A stretch of DNA of 64,000 bases from an uncultured Clostridia bacterium (GTDB taxonomy: Bacteria; Bacillota; Clostridia; Oscillospirales; Acutalibacteraceae). Position numbers and translations under genes: made by a program. Location of the stretch: assembly GCA_937880805.1 (NCBI GenBank), contig CALGRR010000109.1, positions 3,366-67,365 of the forward strand, given 5' to 3'. Shown piece by piece: positions 27,170 through 36,169 of the stretch. Each line of letters opens with the position of its first letter. Position 1 is the first letter of the stretch. Under the pieces are notes generated by a model, which was not told the DNA's origin, searched no databases, and worked only from the letters and a program-made list of their open reading frames with translations.

Positions 27170-28333
27170 TTATTCAGCTATTGCTTCAAGAAGCTTATCC
27201 ATTGCGATTTCAAGAAGGTCAAAGGTGATGTTGAGGGGAGGAAGCAGACGCACCTTTGTTTTTGCACTTAAAACAAGAACTCCCTTTTCCATTGCGGAAG
27301 CGATAACTTCCTTTGCGGGCTTTTCGGTTTCAATTCCGAGCATAAAGCCCTTGCCCGAAACGCTTTTAACTCCCTTTGCACCGTTAAGGCGTGAAAGAAT
27401 ATATTCGCTCTTTGCGGTGACATCCTTAAGAAGATTATCGTCTATTCTTGAAAGAATGCTTAAAGCACCCGCACAGCAGATGGGGTTGCCGCCGAAAGTT
27501 GAGCCGTGAGAACCGGGAGTGAGAGTATCCTTAACCTTTTCGCCGAGCATTGTGCAGCCCAGAGGCAGACCGCCCGCAAGCCCCTTTGCTGTTGAAACTA
27601 TATCGGGAGTTACGCCGTAGTGCATATAAGCATAAAGCTTGCCCGTTCTGCCGTTACCCGTCTGAACCTCGTCAAAGATAACAAGCATATTCTTTTCTTT
27701 TGCAATCTCAAAAACGCCTTTTACGAAATCCTCTTCAAGAACATAAATTCCGCCTTCGCCCTGAATTGCCTCCATCATAATTGCGGCACAGTTATATTCA
27801 TCGGCGAGTGATTTAACGCTTTCAAGATTGTTTGCCTCGGCATAAACAAAGCCTTCCGTAAAAGGACCGAACTCGGTGTGGAACGAATCCTGACCCGTTG
27901 CGGCAAGAGTTGTTATTGTTCTGCCGTGAAAGCTGTTTTTGAGAGTTATAATTGTGTGGTTGCCTTCTCCCTTGTTTTGCAAAGCCCAGCGGCGTGCGGT
28001 TTTAATGGCACATTCGTTTGCTTCGGCACCCGAGTTTGAGAAGAAAACCTTCTTCATTCCCGTTCTCTTGCAAAGAAGCTCTGCAAGGTCTGCACAAGGC
28101 TTTGTGTAATAAAGGTTTGATGTGTGGCCCAGAATAGCAGCCTGCTCGGTTATTGCCTGAAGCCATTCATCATCGGCAACGCCGAAGGTGTTAACAGCAA
28201 TTCCGCTGCCGAGGTCTATATATTCTTTTTCTTCTTCATCATAAAGCAGAGCACCGCAGCCCTCTGTGAGAGCAAGGGGAAAGCGTGCATAGGTGCCTGC
28301 AACATATTCTTTATCAGTATTAAAAATGCTCAT
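27170..28333 (-). CDS. argD: Acetylornithine aminotransferase
   Basis: PLP enzyme converting N-acetylglutamate semialdehyde to N-acetylornithine. The 387-residue sequence shows FSNSGAEANECAIK near residue 97, the PLP-contacting FDEVQTGNGRTG near 215, and the PLP Lys in STAKGLAGGLPLG near 247. Last gene of the minus-strand argCJBD operon, 11 bases after argB, with a terminator immediately downstream. Confidence 0.93.
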   Translation of the reverse strand: MSIFNTDKEYVAGTYARFPLALTEGCGALLYDEEEKEYIDLGSGIAVNTFGVADDEWLQAITEQAAILGHTSNLYYTKPCADLAELLCKRTGMKKVFFSNSGAEANECAIKTARRWALQNKGEGNHTIITLKNSFHGRTITTLAATGQDSFHTEFGPFTEGFVYAEANNLESVKSLADEYNCAAIMMEAIQGEGGIYVLEEDFVKGVFEIAKEKNMLVIFDEVQTGNGRTGKLYAYMHYGVTPDIVSTAKGLAGGLPLGCTMLGEKVKDTLTPGSHGSTFGGNPICCAGALSILSRIDDNLLKDVTAKSEYILSRLNGAKGVKSVSGKGFMLGIETEKPAKEVIASAMEKGVLVLSAKTKVRLLPPLNITFDLLEIAMDKLLEAIAE

Positions 28334-28344
28334 TTCAAATTACC

Positions 28345-29202
28345 TTAACCCTGCACAAACATTGTGCCGAGACCTTCATCAGTAAGAATTTCAATAAGCA
28401 GGGAGTGAGGCTCTCTGCCGTCGATAATAAACACCTTGTTAACGCCTCTGCGGATAGCTTCGCGGCAGCAGTCGATTTTCGGGATCATACCGCCCGAAAT
28501 AATGCCGTCATTAACAAGCTCGGGAATATCGCTCACATAAATTTTGGGAATAAGAGTTGAAGGGTCATCCTTATCACGCAGAATGCCCGCAATATCAGTC
28601 ATTGAAATAAAGCTTTCAGCCTTCAGAATGCCCGCAATGCTTGCGGCGGCGGTGTCTGCATTTATGTTATATATATTGCCCTCGCTGTCAAAGCCCGTTG
28701 TTGAAATAACGGGAATATAGCCGCTTTCAAGAAGGTCAAGAATAGGCTGGGGATTGATGTTGGTTATTTCACCAACAAATCCAAGACGCTCGTCCTTTAC
28801 CTTTGCGGTGATAAGATTGCCATCTGCACCGCAAAGACCGATTGCCTTGCCGCCAAGGCTTTCAAGCTTGTTAACAAGGCCCTTGTTAACCTTGCCCGCA
28901 AGCACCATCTGAACAATATCGGCTGTTTCTTTATCTGTTACACGAAGACCGTCAACAAACTCGCTCTTTTTGTTAATCTTTTTGAGCATATCATTGATTT
29001 CGGGGCCGCCGCCGTGAACAAGCACAACCTTTACTCCGATTTGTGCAAGCAGGGCAATATCGCCCATAACGGCATTTTTGAGTTCTTCGTTTATCATAGC
29101 GTTTCCGCCGTATTTGATAACAACAATTTTATTTGTATATTTCTGAATATAGGGCAGGGCTTCAACAAGCACCTGGCCTCTTTTTGCGTTTGAAAGTTCC
29201 AT
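28345..29202 (-). CDS. argB: Acetylglutamate kinase
   Basis: Phosphorylates N-acetylglutamate. The 285-residue amino-acid-kinase-fold protein has the N-terminal VIKYGGNAM, the glycine loop VLVHGGGPEIND, and NINADTAAASIAG near residue 175. The longer-than-basal length and an N-terminal helix are compatible with the arginine-sensitive form, but that cannot be settled here. Third in the arg operon. Confidence 0.94.
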   Translation of the reverse strand: MELSNAKRGQVLVEALPYIQKYTNKIVVIKYGGNAMINEELKNAVMGDIALLAQIGVKVVLVHGGGPEINDMLKKINKKSEFVDGLRVTDKETADIVQMVLAGKVNKGLVNKLESLGGKAIGLCGADGNLITAKVKDERLGFVGEITNINPQPILDLLESGYIPVISTTGFDSEGNIYNINADTAAASIAGILKAESFISMTDIAGILRDKDDPSTLIPKIYVSDIPELVNDGIISGGMIPKIDCCREAIRRGVNKVFIIDGREPHSLLIEILTDEGLGTMFVQG

Positions 29203-29213
29203 TTTAATTCACC

Positions 29214-30428
29214 TTAAGTTCTGTAATCTCCGTTGATTTTAACATAATCGTATGTCAGGTCGCAGCCCCAGGCTGTTGCCGAAGCATCGCCGCTGTTGAG
29301 ATTGATGAGCACCTGAATTTCATCCTGAATAAGGATTTCTTTTGCAATTTCCTCTGAAAATTCAATGCCTGCACCGTTTTTGCAAACATCAATGCAGCCT
29401 GCTGATGATTTAAAGGAAACATCAATTTTTGTAACGTCAACATCTGCTCCGCTGTAGCCTATTGCACAAAGAACTCTGCCCCAGTTTGCATCGGCACCGA
29501 ACATAGCAGCCTTGAAGAGCGAGGAGCAGATAACCGATTTTGAAACGGTAACTGCTGTTTCCTTGCTGTCTGCACCCGAAACAATGCATTCGAGAAGCTT
29601 TGTTGCACCTTCGCCGTCGCCTGCAATCATTCTGCAAAGTGTTGTTGTTACTGCATTGAGGGCTTTGCAGAATTCATCAAAATCCGCACCCTCTGCAACG
29701 ATTTCAGCGTTTTCTGCCATACCGTTTGCCATAACGGAAACCATATCATTTGTTGAAGTGTCGCCGTCAACGCTTACCATATTGAATGAGCTCTTAACAT
29801 CGTTGCTCAGAGCCTTCTGAAGCATTTCAGGTGATATTGCGGCATCGGTGGTAACGAAAACAAGCATTGTTGCCATATTGGGATGAATCATACCCGAACC
29901 CTTGGCAATACCGCCTATACGGCATTCTTTACCGCCTGCCTCAAATGAATATGAAACGCATTTTTCTTTGGTATCGGTTGTCATAATAGCGGTTGCGGCA
30001 TCGGCACCGTCTGCCTTGAGCTCCTTAACAAGAGAGGGGATTCCCTCTGCAATGGGAGTAATGTCAAGAGGCTGACCGATAACACCCGTTGACGCAACGA
30101 TAACATCGGTTGCATCTATGTTGAGCTCTGCCGAAAGAAGCGAGCACATCTGCTCGGCAATTTCAATGCCGTTTGCATTGCAGGTGTTTGCGTTGCCGCT
30201 GTTGCAGATAACTGCCTGAGCATAACCGTTTGCAATGTTATTCTTTGTAACGGTAAGCGGAGCACCCTTAACAAGATTCTGCGTATAGACGCAGGCTGCC
30301 GCCGCCTTTTTCTCGCTGAAAATAAGAGCGAGGTCTTTTTTTGTTTTGTTTTTTCTTATTCCGCAATGAACACCGCTTGCGGTAAATCCTTTTGCGGCAC
30401 AAACGCCGCCGATTATCTCTTTTATCAT
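29214..30428 (-). CDS. argJ: Ornithine acetyltransferase / N-acetylglutamate synthase
   Basis: Recycles the acetyl group in arginine synthesis. The 404-residue precursor contains the self-cleavage motif KGSGMIHPNMATML near residues 177-190, where the Thr becomes the nucleophile of the beta chain. Also visible are NSGNANTCNA near residue 76 and WGRVLCAIGYSGAD in the C-terminal half. Presence of argJ makes a separate argA or argE unnecessary (cyclic pathway). Ribosome site AGGAG lies inside the end of argC. Confidence 0.94.
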   Translation of the reverse strand: MIKEIIGGVCAAKGFTASGVHCGIRKNKTKKDLALIFSEKKAAAACVYTQNLVKGAPLTVTKNNIANGYAQAVICNSGNANTCNANGIEIAEQMCSLLSAELNIDATDVIVASTGVIGQPLDITPIAEGIPSLVKELKADGADAATAIMTTDTKEKCVSYSFEAGGKECRIGGIAKGSGMIHPNMATMLVFVTTDAAISPEMLQKALSNDVKSSFNMVSVDGDTSTNDMVSVMANGMAENAEIVAEGADFDEFCKALNAVTTTLCRMIAGDGEGATKLLECIVSGADSKETAVTVSKSVICSSLFKAAMFGADANWGRVLCAIGYSGADVDVTKIDVSFKSSAGCIDVCKNGAGIEFSEEIAKEILIQDEIQVLINLNSGDASATAWGCDLTYDYVKINGDYRT

Positions 30429-30431
30429 TTT

Positions 30432-31376
30432 TTATTCTCCTATACTTAATCCCGTTCTGGGGTCAAGACCTAACATTATATTCATACATTCCACTGCGGC
30501 ACCCGAAGCACCCTTGCCCAGATTATCAAATCTTGCAATAAGCAGAATTCTTTCTTCGTTGCCCTGAACAAAGATTTCCATATTATCCTTGCATCGCAGT
30601 GCGTTTGCACAGAGCATTGCATCGCTGCCGGTATCTTCCGTATACTTTACAAAATTGGTTGTATATGTATTTTTATACACTTCGATTATATCATTAACCG
30701 TTTTGCCCTCTGCAAGGTTTTCTGCAAACAGAGGAACGGTTACTGCCATACCGCTGTAATAATCTGAAACGATGGGGCAGAATACCGGAGCTTTTTCAAG
30801 ACCCGTAATCGCCTTCATTTCTTTGAGATGCTTATGCTGCTGGGTTAATGCATACTGGCGGGGGGAATCAAAATTCGGGGTTCTGCAGCCGTTTTCGTAT
30901 TCGGCAATCATTTTTTTGCCGCCGCCGCTGTAACCGGTTATTGAATGGCAGGTAATAAGTGCATCTGCGGGAAGAATTCCTGCAGAAACAAGGGGATAAA
31001 CAAGAGCAACAAATCCGCTTGCGTGGCATCCGGGCACCGCAACACGCTTTGAATTCTTTATTTTTTCAAGATGCTGTGCCGAAAGCTCGGGGAAGCCGTA
31101 TGCCCAGTCGGGCAGAGTGCGGTGTGCTGTTGAAGCGTCAATAACCTTCACTTCGGGGTTATCGATAAGAGAAACAGCCTCGATTGATGCCGCATCGGGA
31201 AGGCAGAGAAAAGCAATGTCACAATTATTGAGAGCTTCTTTTCTTGCTGCGGTATCTTTTCGCAACTCATCGGGAAGAGAAAAAACTTCAACATCCTCTC
31301 TGCCGCGGAGTCTTTCAAAAATACGCAGACCCGTTGTGCCTTCTTTACCGTCTATAAAAATTTTTGCCTTGTTCAT
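30432..31376 (-). CDS. argC: N-acetyl-gamma-glutamyl-phosphate reductase, type 2
   Basis: NADPH-dependent reductase, first gene of the argCJBD operon. At 314 residues with N-terminal KIFIDGKEGTTGLRI it belongs to the shorter type 2 ArgC group rather than the type usual in Bacillus. The catalytic Cys lies in VPGCHASGF near residue 114. Ribosome site GAGG precedes the ATG. Transcribed from the promoter overlapping an ARG box. Confidence 0.92.
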   Translation of the reverse strand: MNKAKIFIDGKEGTTGLRIFERLRGREDVEVFSLPDELRKDTAARKEALNNCDIAFLCLPDAASIEAVSLIDNPEVKVIDASTAHRTLPDWAYGFPELSAQHLEKIKNSKRVAVPGCHASGFVALVYPLVSAGILPADALITCHSITGYSGGGKKMIAEYENGCRTPNFDSPRQYALTQQHKHLKEMKAITGLEKAPVFCPIVSDYYSGMAVTVPLFAENLAEGKTVNDIIEVYKNTYTTNFVKYTEDTGSDAMLCANALRCKDNMEIFVQGNEERILLIARFDNLGKGASGAAVECMNIMLGLDPRTGLSIGE

Positions 31377-31400
31377 ATAATAATACCTCAGATTAGAATG

Positions 31401-31437
31401 TATGCATAATTATACATAAAATACCGTATAAAGTCAA
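31401..31437 (-). promoter_or_regulatory. argC promoter with ARG box
   Basis: On the minus strand TTGACT (31437-31432) and TATAAT (31414-31409) are 17 bases apart. The 18-bp palindrome at 31401-31418 (TATGCATAATTATACATA) fits the ArgR/AhrC box pattern TGNAT-WWWW-ATNCA exactly and covers the -10. A weaker half-match (TGAATAATAATTTA) lies upstream at 31445-31458. Repression by arginine-bound ArgR is the expected outcome. Confidence 0.8.
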
Positions 31438-31547
31438 TTAAAAATGAATAATAATTTAAATATCGGCATATTTTATACAATAAAACCTTATATTTAAAAT
31501 CCTTTGTGCAATATGTACGGGAAAGCAAAGCTATCCCTAAGAATTGA

Positions 31548-32549
31548 TTATTTTAATATTACCTTTTTGTTTGAAACAATTTCGTTTTTCAGTTCCTCAC
31601 CGTTGAAATAACTCTGAAGATTCTGAAGGGTTATCTCTGCGATTCTGCGAAGAGCCTCGTGGGTAAGGAATGCCTGATGCGATGTTACGAGCACATTCGG
31701 CATCATAATAAGCCTTGAAAGAGTATCGTCCTGAAGAATGCTTTCGGAAAGATCCTCATAAAAGAATTCGCTTTCTTCTTCATACACATCAAGACCTGCT
31801 CCGCCGATTTTACCGCTTTTTATCGCATCTGTCAACGCTTCGCTGTCAATCAACGCACCTCTTGAGGTGTTTAAAATATAAACTCCCTTTTTCATAAGCA
31901 AAAGAGATTCTCTGTTTATGATGTAGCGTGTTTTGCTTGTAAGCGGGCAATGAAGAGAAATTATATCGGATTGCTTAAACAAATCCTCAAGCGGAACATA
32001 TTCGATTTTTTCGCTTGTGGGATTCGGGTCATATGCAATAACCTTCATTCCCATACCAAGGCATATGTCGGCAAGAGCAAGTCCGATTTTGCCCGTGCCG
32101 ATAAGACCCATTGTTTTGCCGTGGAGGTCAAAGCCCACAAAGCCGTTTAGGCTGAAATTATGGTCACGGGTGCGTATATACGCCTTGTGCGTTTTTCTCA
32201 CAAGAGTTAAAAGCAAAGCGATTGTGTGCTCGGCTATTGCATAGGGTGAATAATCGGGCACTCTCACAACGGGCATAACATCCCTTGCTGCGGCAAGGTC
32301 AACATTGTTGTAGCCCGCACATCTCATTGCAATAATTTCAATTCCGTTCTCTTTCAGAACATCAATGGTTTTTGCATCAATGCTGTCATTAACAAAAGCA
32401 ACAACGCCTCTTGAGCCCTTTGCCATAACGGCTGTTTTTGCACTCAGCTTTGATTCAAAATATTCAATTTCAATGCCGTATTCATCCTTGAGCATATCGA
32501 AATAAATCTTGTCATACGGCTTTGTATCAAAAAAACTTACCTTCTGCAT
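31548..32549 (-). CDS. ldhA: D-lactate dehydrogenase (LdhA-type 2-hydroxyacid dehydrogenase)
   Basis: Reduces pyruvate to D-lactate with NADH. The 333-residue sequence carries the three catalytic residues of the D-2-hydroxyacid family: Arg in TSRGALID, Glu in the GLDVYEEE region, and His in VTSHQAFLTHEAL. Substrate-loop MRCAGYNNVD and Rossmann loop GLIGTGKIGLALA are present. QDDTLSRL plus HQAFLT resembles fermentative LdhA rather than PGDH. A possible hairpin covers its ribosome site (32558-32594). The weak hairpin 31519-31537 downstream has no good T tract. Confidence 0.85.
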   Translation of the reverse strand: MQKVSFFDTKPYDKIYFDMLKDEYGIEIEYFESKLSAKTAVMAKGSRGVVAFVNDSIDAKTIDVLKENGIEIIAMRCAGYNNVDLAAARDVMPVVRVPDYSPYAIAEHTIALLLTLVRKTHKAYIRTRDHNFSLNGFVGFDLHGKTMGLIGTGKIGLALADICLGMGMKVIAYDPNPTSEKIEYVPLEDLFKQSDIISLHCPLTSKTRYIINRESLLLMKKGVYILNTSRGALIDSEALTDAIKSGKIGGAGLDVYEEESEFFYEDLSESILQDDTLSRLIMMPNVLVTSHQAFLTHEALRRIAEITLQNLQSYFNGEELKNEIVSNKKVILK

Positions 32550-32557
32550 AATATATC

Positions 32558-32594
32558 ATCCTTTCAGCAATAGTTTATCCCCGAAAGAAAGGAT
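32558..32594 (-). promoter_or_regulatory. Inverted repeat covering the ldhA ribosome site
   Basis: On the minus strand ATCCTTTC (32594-32587) can pair with GAAAGGAT (32565-32558), which contains the ldhA Shine-Dalgarno. The 5' arm overlaps the stop codon of the upstream DUF1015 gene, so terminating ribosomes could open it. Loop of 21 bases. Confidence 0.4.
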
Positions 32595-33838
32595 TATTTT
32601 AATTTGTGAATAAACAGACCGCTTAAAAGCTTTGGCTCAAACCAGGTTGATTTGGGCGGCATAAGCTTGCCAGCATCGGCAATATCCATAAGCTCTTTAA
32701 GCGTGGTGGGATACATTGAAAATGCAAGGCACATATCATCGCTTGCTCTGCGTTCAAGCTCTCCCAGACCTCTTATTCCGCCAACAAAGTCAATCCTTTT
32801 ATCTGTTCTCGGGTCATCAATTCCGAGAATGGGTGAAATAAGATTGTTTTGCAGAATTGAAACGTCAAGAGAAGCAACGGGGTCTGCTGCATCAAAGGTG
32901 TTTTCTTTTGCCGAAAGCTTATACCATCTGCTCTCAAGCAGCATTCCGAAGGTGTGTGCCTTTTCGGGCTTATAAGCCTCTGTGCCGATTTCTTCAATAT
33001 CAAATTTTTTGCTTATTTTTTCAATGAATTCTGCGGGTGTGTTGCCGGCAAGGTCTTTCATAACACGGTTATAATCCATTATTTCAAGCTCATCGCAGTC
33101 AAAAAGCACGGCAAGAAAATAATTGAATTCTTCGCTTCCGTTATAATCGGGAAGCTGCTCACGGCGTTTAAGACCAACCTTAACTGCCGATGCTGCACGG
33201 TGATGGCCGTCAGCAATATAAAGATAATCAACATTTGCGAAAAGCTGTGAAATTTTCGCAATAAGCTCGGGGCAGTCAATTACCCAAACCGTGTTTGCAA
33301 TTCCGTCATCGGTAACAAAATCATAAACGGGAGCGTGATTTTCTTTCCAGTCTGCGAGAACAGCGGTAATATCGCCGTTGGGGCGGTAGGTGAGAAAGAT
33401 AGGTCCCGTGTTGGCATCGCAGTAATCAACGTGATTTATTCTGTCGGCTTCCTTGTCTGCTCTTGTGAGCTCGTGCTTTTTGATGATATTGTTTATATAA
33501 TCATCAATCGAAACGCAGCCAACAAGTCCCGTCTGGCTTCTGCCGTTCATAATCTGGCGGTATATATAGAATTTCGGTTCTTCATCCTGCTTGCATATGC
33601 CGTCTGAAACAAGCTTATCAAGATTTTCTCTTGCTTTAAGATAAACCTGCTCCGAATATAAATCCGTGCCTTCGGGCAAATCAATTTCAGCCTTATCAAC
33701 GTGAAGAAAAGAATAGGGGTTGCCCTCAACCATTTTTGCCGCCTCTGCACTGTTCATAACATCATAGGGGAGTGCGGCAACCTTTGAAGCGTATTCGGAA
33801 ACGGGTCTTATTGCTCTGAACGGTCTGAATACTGCCAT
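32594..33838 (-). CDS. DUF1015 family protein
   Basis: A 414-residue conserved protein of unknown function, starting AVFRPFRAIRP and continuing VAALPYDVMNSAEA, the typical DUF1015 N-terminus; IADGHHRAASAV near residue 205 is another conserved block. No membrane segment. The ATG at 33838 is preferred over a TTG at 33847, which is too close to the AAAGG ribosome site. Promoter at 33920-33892. From memory, DUF1015 genes often neighbour serine or hydroxyacid dehydrogenase genes, as here with ldhA 45 bases downstream. Confidence 0.85.
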   Translation of the reverse strand: MAVFRPFRAIRPVSEYASKVAALPYDVMNSAEAAKMVEGNPYSFLHVDKAEIDLPEGTDLYSEQVYLKARENLDKLVSDGICKQDEEPKFYIYRQIMNGRSQTGLVGCVSIDDYINNIIKKHELTRADKEADRINHVDYCDANTGPIFLTYRPNGDITAVLADWKENHAPVYDFVTDDGIANTVWVIDCPELIAKISQLFANVDYLYIADGHHRAASAVKVGLKRREQLPDYNGSEEFNYFLAVLFDCDELEIMDYNRVMKDLAGNTPAEFIEKISKKFDIEEIGTEAYKPEKAHTFGMLLESRWYKLSAKENTFDAADPVASLDVSILQNNLISPILGIDDPRTDKRIDFVGGIRGLGELERRASDDMCLAFSMYPTTLKELMDIADAGKLMPPKSTWFEPKLLSGLFIHKLK

Positions 33839-33891
33839 ATTTATCAACAGCCTTTCTGAAATAATTAAATATAATATTTTAAATTCAATAT

Positions 33892-33920
33892 ATATTACAC
33901 CATTGTTAATAGTTTGTCAA
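33892..33920 (-). promoter_or_regulatory. Promoter of DUF1015-ldhA
   Basis: Minus strand TTGACA (33920-33915), 17 bases, TAATAT (33897-33892). Confidence 0.75.
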
Positions 33921-33935
33921 TTTATAAAACATATG

Positions 33936-33963
33936 TTGATTTTTAAAAATATTTATGTATAAT
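33936..33963 (+). promoter_or_regulatory. Promoter of zinc-ribbon gene
   Basis: TTGATT (33936-33941), 16 bases, TATAAT (33958-33963), diverging from the DUF1015 promoter. Confidence 0.7.
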
Positions 33964-33992
33964 GTAAATTAGAAAAATAAGGAGGTATTTCT

Positions 33993-34676
33993 ATGTACTG
34001 TCAAAATTGCGGAAAGCAGCTTCCCGACGGCGTAACGGCTTGCCCCGATTGCACCGCAGCCGAAGCTCCTCAGGTTGAGGCGGTTCCCGTTTCACAGCCT
34101 GATGCATCGCAGAATAAAAAGCCTTTGTTCAAAACACCCGGTAAAGGCTCAAAAAGCTATGCGGCTCTTTTTACCGCCCTGCTTGTATTTCCCTCAACAA
34201 TATGCATTGCAATAGATGTTGCGTTTGACCGTTACGATTATTGGTTCGGCTATGTTGTCGGTGCTCTTCTTGTAACCTGGGTTGTTGCGGTTCTTCCCGT
34301 TCTTCGCATAACTCCCCCCGTTGTTACAAGCCTTATCTGCTTCGGCTCGATTGTTTTGTATCTTTATTACATAGCACATAAATCGGGTCATATGGGCTGG
34401 CTTTCAAATTTCTTCCTGCCGCTCACAATTCTTATGGCAGCGTTTATTGCCATTGATTCGGCACTTATAGGAAGCAAAAAAATAACGGGTCTTCATATTT
34501 TCTCGCTTCTCTCGGGCGAAGCTGCAATATATCTTATCGCTTCTGAAATTATGTGGGATATATGGAAAAAAGGCGAGGTTGACCTCAAATGGTCGCTTAT
34601 CGCAGCCTGCGGATTTGTTTCGGTTGTTGCGGTGCTTGAAGCATTCAGTTATATCGGAAGAGTTAATAAGAAATAA
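33993..34676 (+). CDS. Zinc-ribbon membrane protein, unknown
   Basis: A 227-residue protein starting with a zinc ribbon (MYCQNCGKQLPDGVTACPDC: two CxxC knuckles), followed by a Pro/Gln-rich linker and about six hydrophobic segments from residue 50 to the end. Such zinc-ribbon plus membrane proteins are common in Clostridia and mostly uncharacterised. The ribbon is presumably cytoplasmic. AAGGAGG precedes the ATG. It stands alone with its own promoter and terminator. Confidence 0.7.
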   Translation: MYCQNCGKQLPDGVTACPDCTAAEAPQVEAVPVSQPDASQNKKPLFKTPGKGSKSYAALFTALLVFPSTICIAIDVAFDRYDYWFGYVVGALLVTWVVAVLPVLRITPPVVTSLICFGSIVLYLYYIAHKSGHMGWLSNFFLPLTILMAAFIAIDSALIGSKKITGLHIFSLLSGEAAIYLIASEIMWDIWKKGEVDLKWSLIAACGFVSVVAVLEAFSYIGRVNKK

Positions 34677-34680
34677 GAGA

Positions 34681-34706
34681 AAGAGGTACGGAGCACCGTA
34701 CCTCTT
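34681..34706. terminator. Bidirectional terminator
   Basis: AAGAGGTACGG (34681-34691) and CCGTACCTCTT (34696-34706), perfect 11-bp stem with AGCA loop and ATTTTTA downstream; it lies between convergent genes. Confidence 0.9.
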
Positions 34707-34710
34707 ATTT

Positions 34711-36117
34711 TTATGCTCTGTGCCTTATGCTGTTTGCAAATGAAAGGGATTTTGAGAGTCTGTCAGGCAATGACGGATTCCACTCTTCGGGTGATGCGGG
34801 TGTTATGCCAAATTTATTGAGAATTTCCGAGTATGCCATAAATCGGCGGATAAAATCGGAATGGCTTCTGTTTTCGGGCAAAGTCCAGCCCGTTTCCGCA
34901 ACTGCCGTAAATCTCGGGAAACACATATAGCAAAGCTTGTCAAAATTATTGATATATTCTGTCCAGACTGTTGCTTCAACTCCGATAATATTTTCGGGCT
35001 TTTTAACTCCCTTATGAACGGGATTATAGTTATAAGTTTTGATAAGCGGGGTCATACCGTAGGGGTAGTCGCAATAATAATGGAAAAATTCAGAAACAAT
35101 AACCTTGCCGCCGATGTTGGCAAAATCGGAGGAAAGATTTTTTCTGTCCATCCATTTCTGCACCGTGGCGGATTTTTTTAGGTTGCCGCCCTTAAGGCTC
35201 TCATTCCACACAATGGCTTTTCTGCCTTTTTTCTCAAGAAAATCAATAACACGGTTTGTAAACCAGCCTTGCAGAGCTTCTTCATTTTTAAGACAGAGCT
35301 CTTTGATTTTATTCTGGCAGTCGGGGCATTCCTTCCACCTTGCCTTGGGGGCTTCATCGCCGCCTATATGGATATATTCGGAGGGGAAAATCTCCAGTAT
35401 TTCCGAAAGAATATCAAAAACAATTTCAAAGGTTTTTTCTTTGCCTGCACACAGAATATCCTCAAAAATTCCCTGATGGGTCTTTACCGCAACGGGAGTG
35501 CCCTTGCAGGAGATTTCGGGATATGCGTGAAGAAGTGCTGAGCAGTGACCGGGAATATCGAATTCGGGAATAACGGTTATATATCTTTCTGCACAGTAGT
35601 CAACTATTTCACGCAGCTCATCCTTTGTGAAATAACCTGAATATTCGCCGCTTTCTTTGAGCGTGCCGAAGCCCGAATGGTCTCTGACGGAGCCGAGAGC
35701 TGCTGCCTCGGGTCTGCTTTCAATAAACATACGGAAGCCCTGGTCATCGGTTAAATGCCAATGCATAACATTCATTTTAACGCTTGCTGCGGCATCAATC
35801 ATTTTCTTTGTTTCTTCAAGAGAAACAATATGCCTTACCGTGTCAAGCATAAAGCCTCTGTATTTATATGCGGGCTTATCTTCAACGGTTACGCAGGGGC
35901 AGCTTTCGCCAAGCTGTGCAATGCTTTGCTTGCCGTAAAACTCTGCCTTCTCGCTTCCCGCAATCAGCTTTATGCCGTCGCTGTCAACGGTGAGAATATA
36001 TTCTTCCTCTTCAAGAGCATCGGAAAGCTGAACCGTTGTTTCAAGGCTTTCAAGAGAAACCTCGCCCCCAAGATATGTTATTTTGTTGGGCTTCGGAATA
36101 ATGTTGAGTCTGTTCAT
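34711..36117 (-). CDS. Beta-N-acetylhexosaminidase (GH20), cytoplasmic
   Basis: A 468-residue glycosidase that removes terminal GlcNAc or GalNAc. After a small N-terminal alpha/beta domain (LNIIPKPNKITY), the catalytic barrel begins YKYRGFMLDTVRH near residue 84, followed by MHWHLTDDQGFR near 117, VIPEFDIPGH near 187, and the substrate-assisted Asp-Glu pair in HIGGDEAPKARW near 250. No signal peptide, so it acts on imported oligosaccharides such as host mucin or chitin fragments. Ribosome site GAGAGGAT. The NahK-like kinase at 51501-50371 could use its products. Confidence 0.92.
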   Translation of the reverse strand: MNRLNIIPKPNKITYLGGEVSLESLETTVQLSDALEEEEYILTVDSDGIKLIAGSEKAEFYGKQSIAQLGESCPCVTVEDKPAYKYRGFMLDTVRHIVSLEETKKMIDAAASVKMNVMHWHLTDDQGFRMFIESRPEAAALGSVRDHSGFGTLKESGEYSGYFTKDELREIVDYCAERYITVIPEFDIPGHCSALLHAYPEISCKGTPVAVKTHQGIFEDILCAGKEKTFEIVFDILSEILEIFPSEYIHIGGDEAPKARWKECPDCQNKIKELCLKNEEALQGWFTNRVIDFLEKKGRKAIVWNESLKGGNLKKSATVQKWMDRKNLSSDFANIGGKVIVSEFFHYYCDYPYGMTPLIKTYNYNPVHKGVKKPENIIGVEATVWTEYINNFDKLCYMCFPRFTAVAETGWTLPENRSHSDFIRRFMAYSEILNKFGITPASPEEWNPSLPDRLSKSLSFANSIRHRA

Positions 36118-36169
36118 TTTAATCCTCTCAATAAAAGCATATAGGATTTCACTTTAAAATAAGTGGTAT

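Noticed and set aside
31519..31537. ldhA terminator
   Set aside because: GGGA/TCCC hairpin contains a mismatch and is not followed by a T tract on the minus strand.
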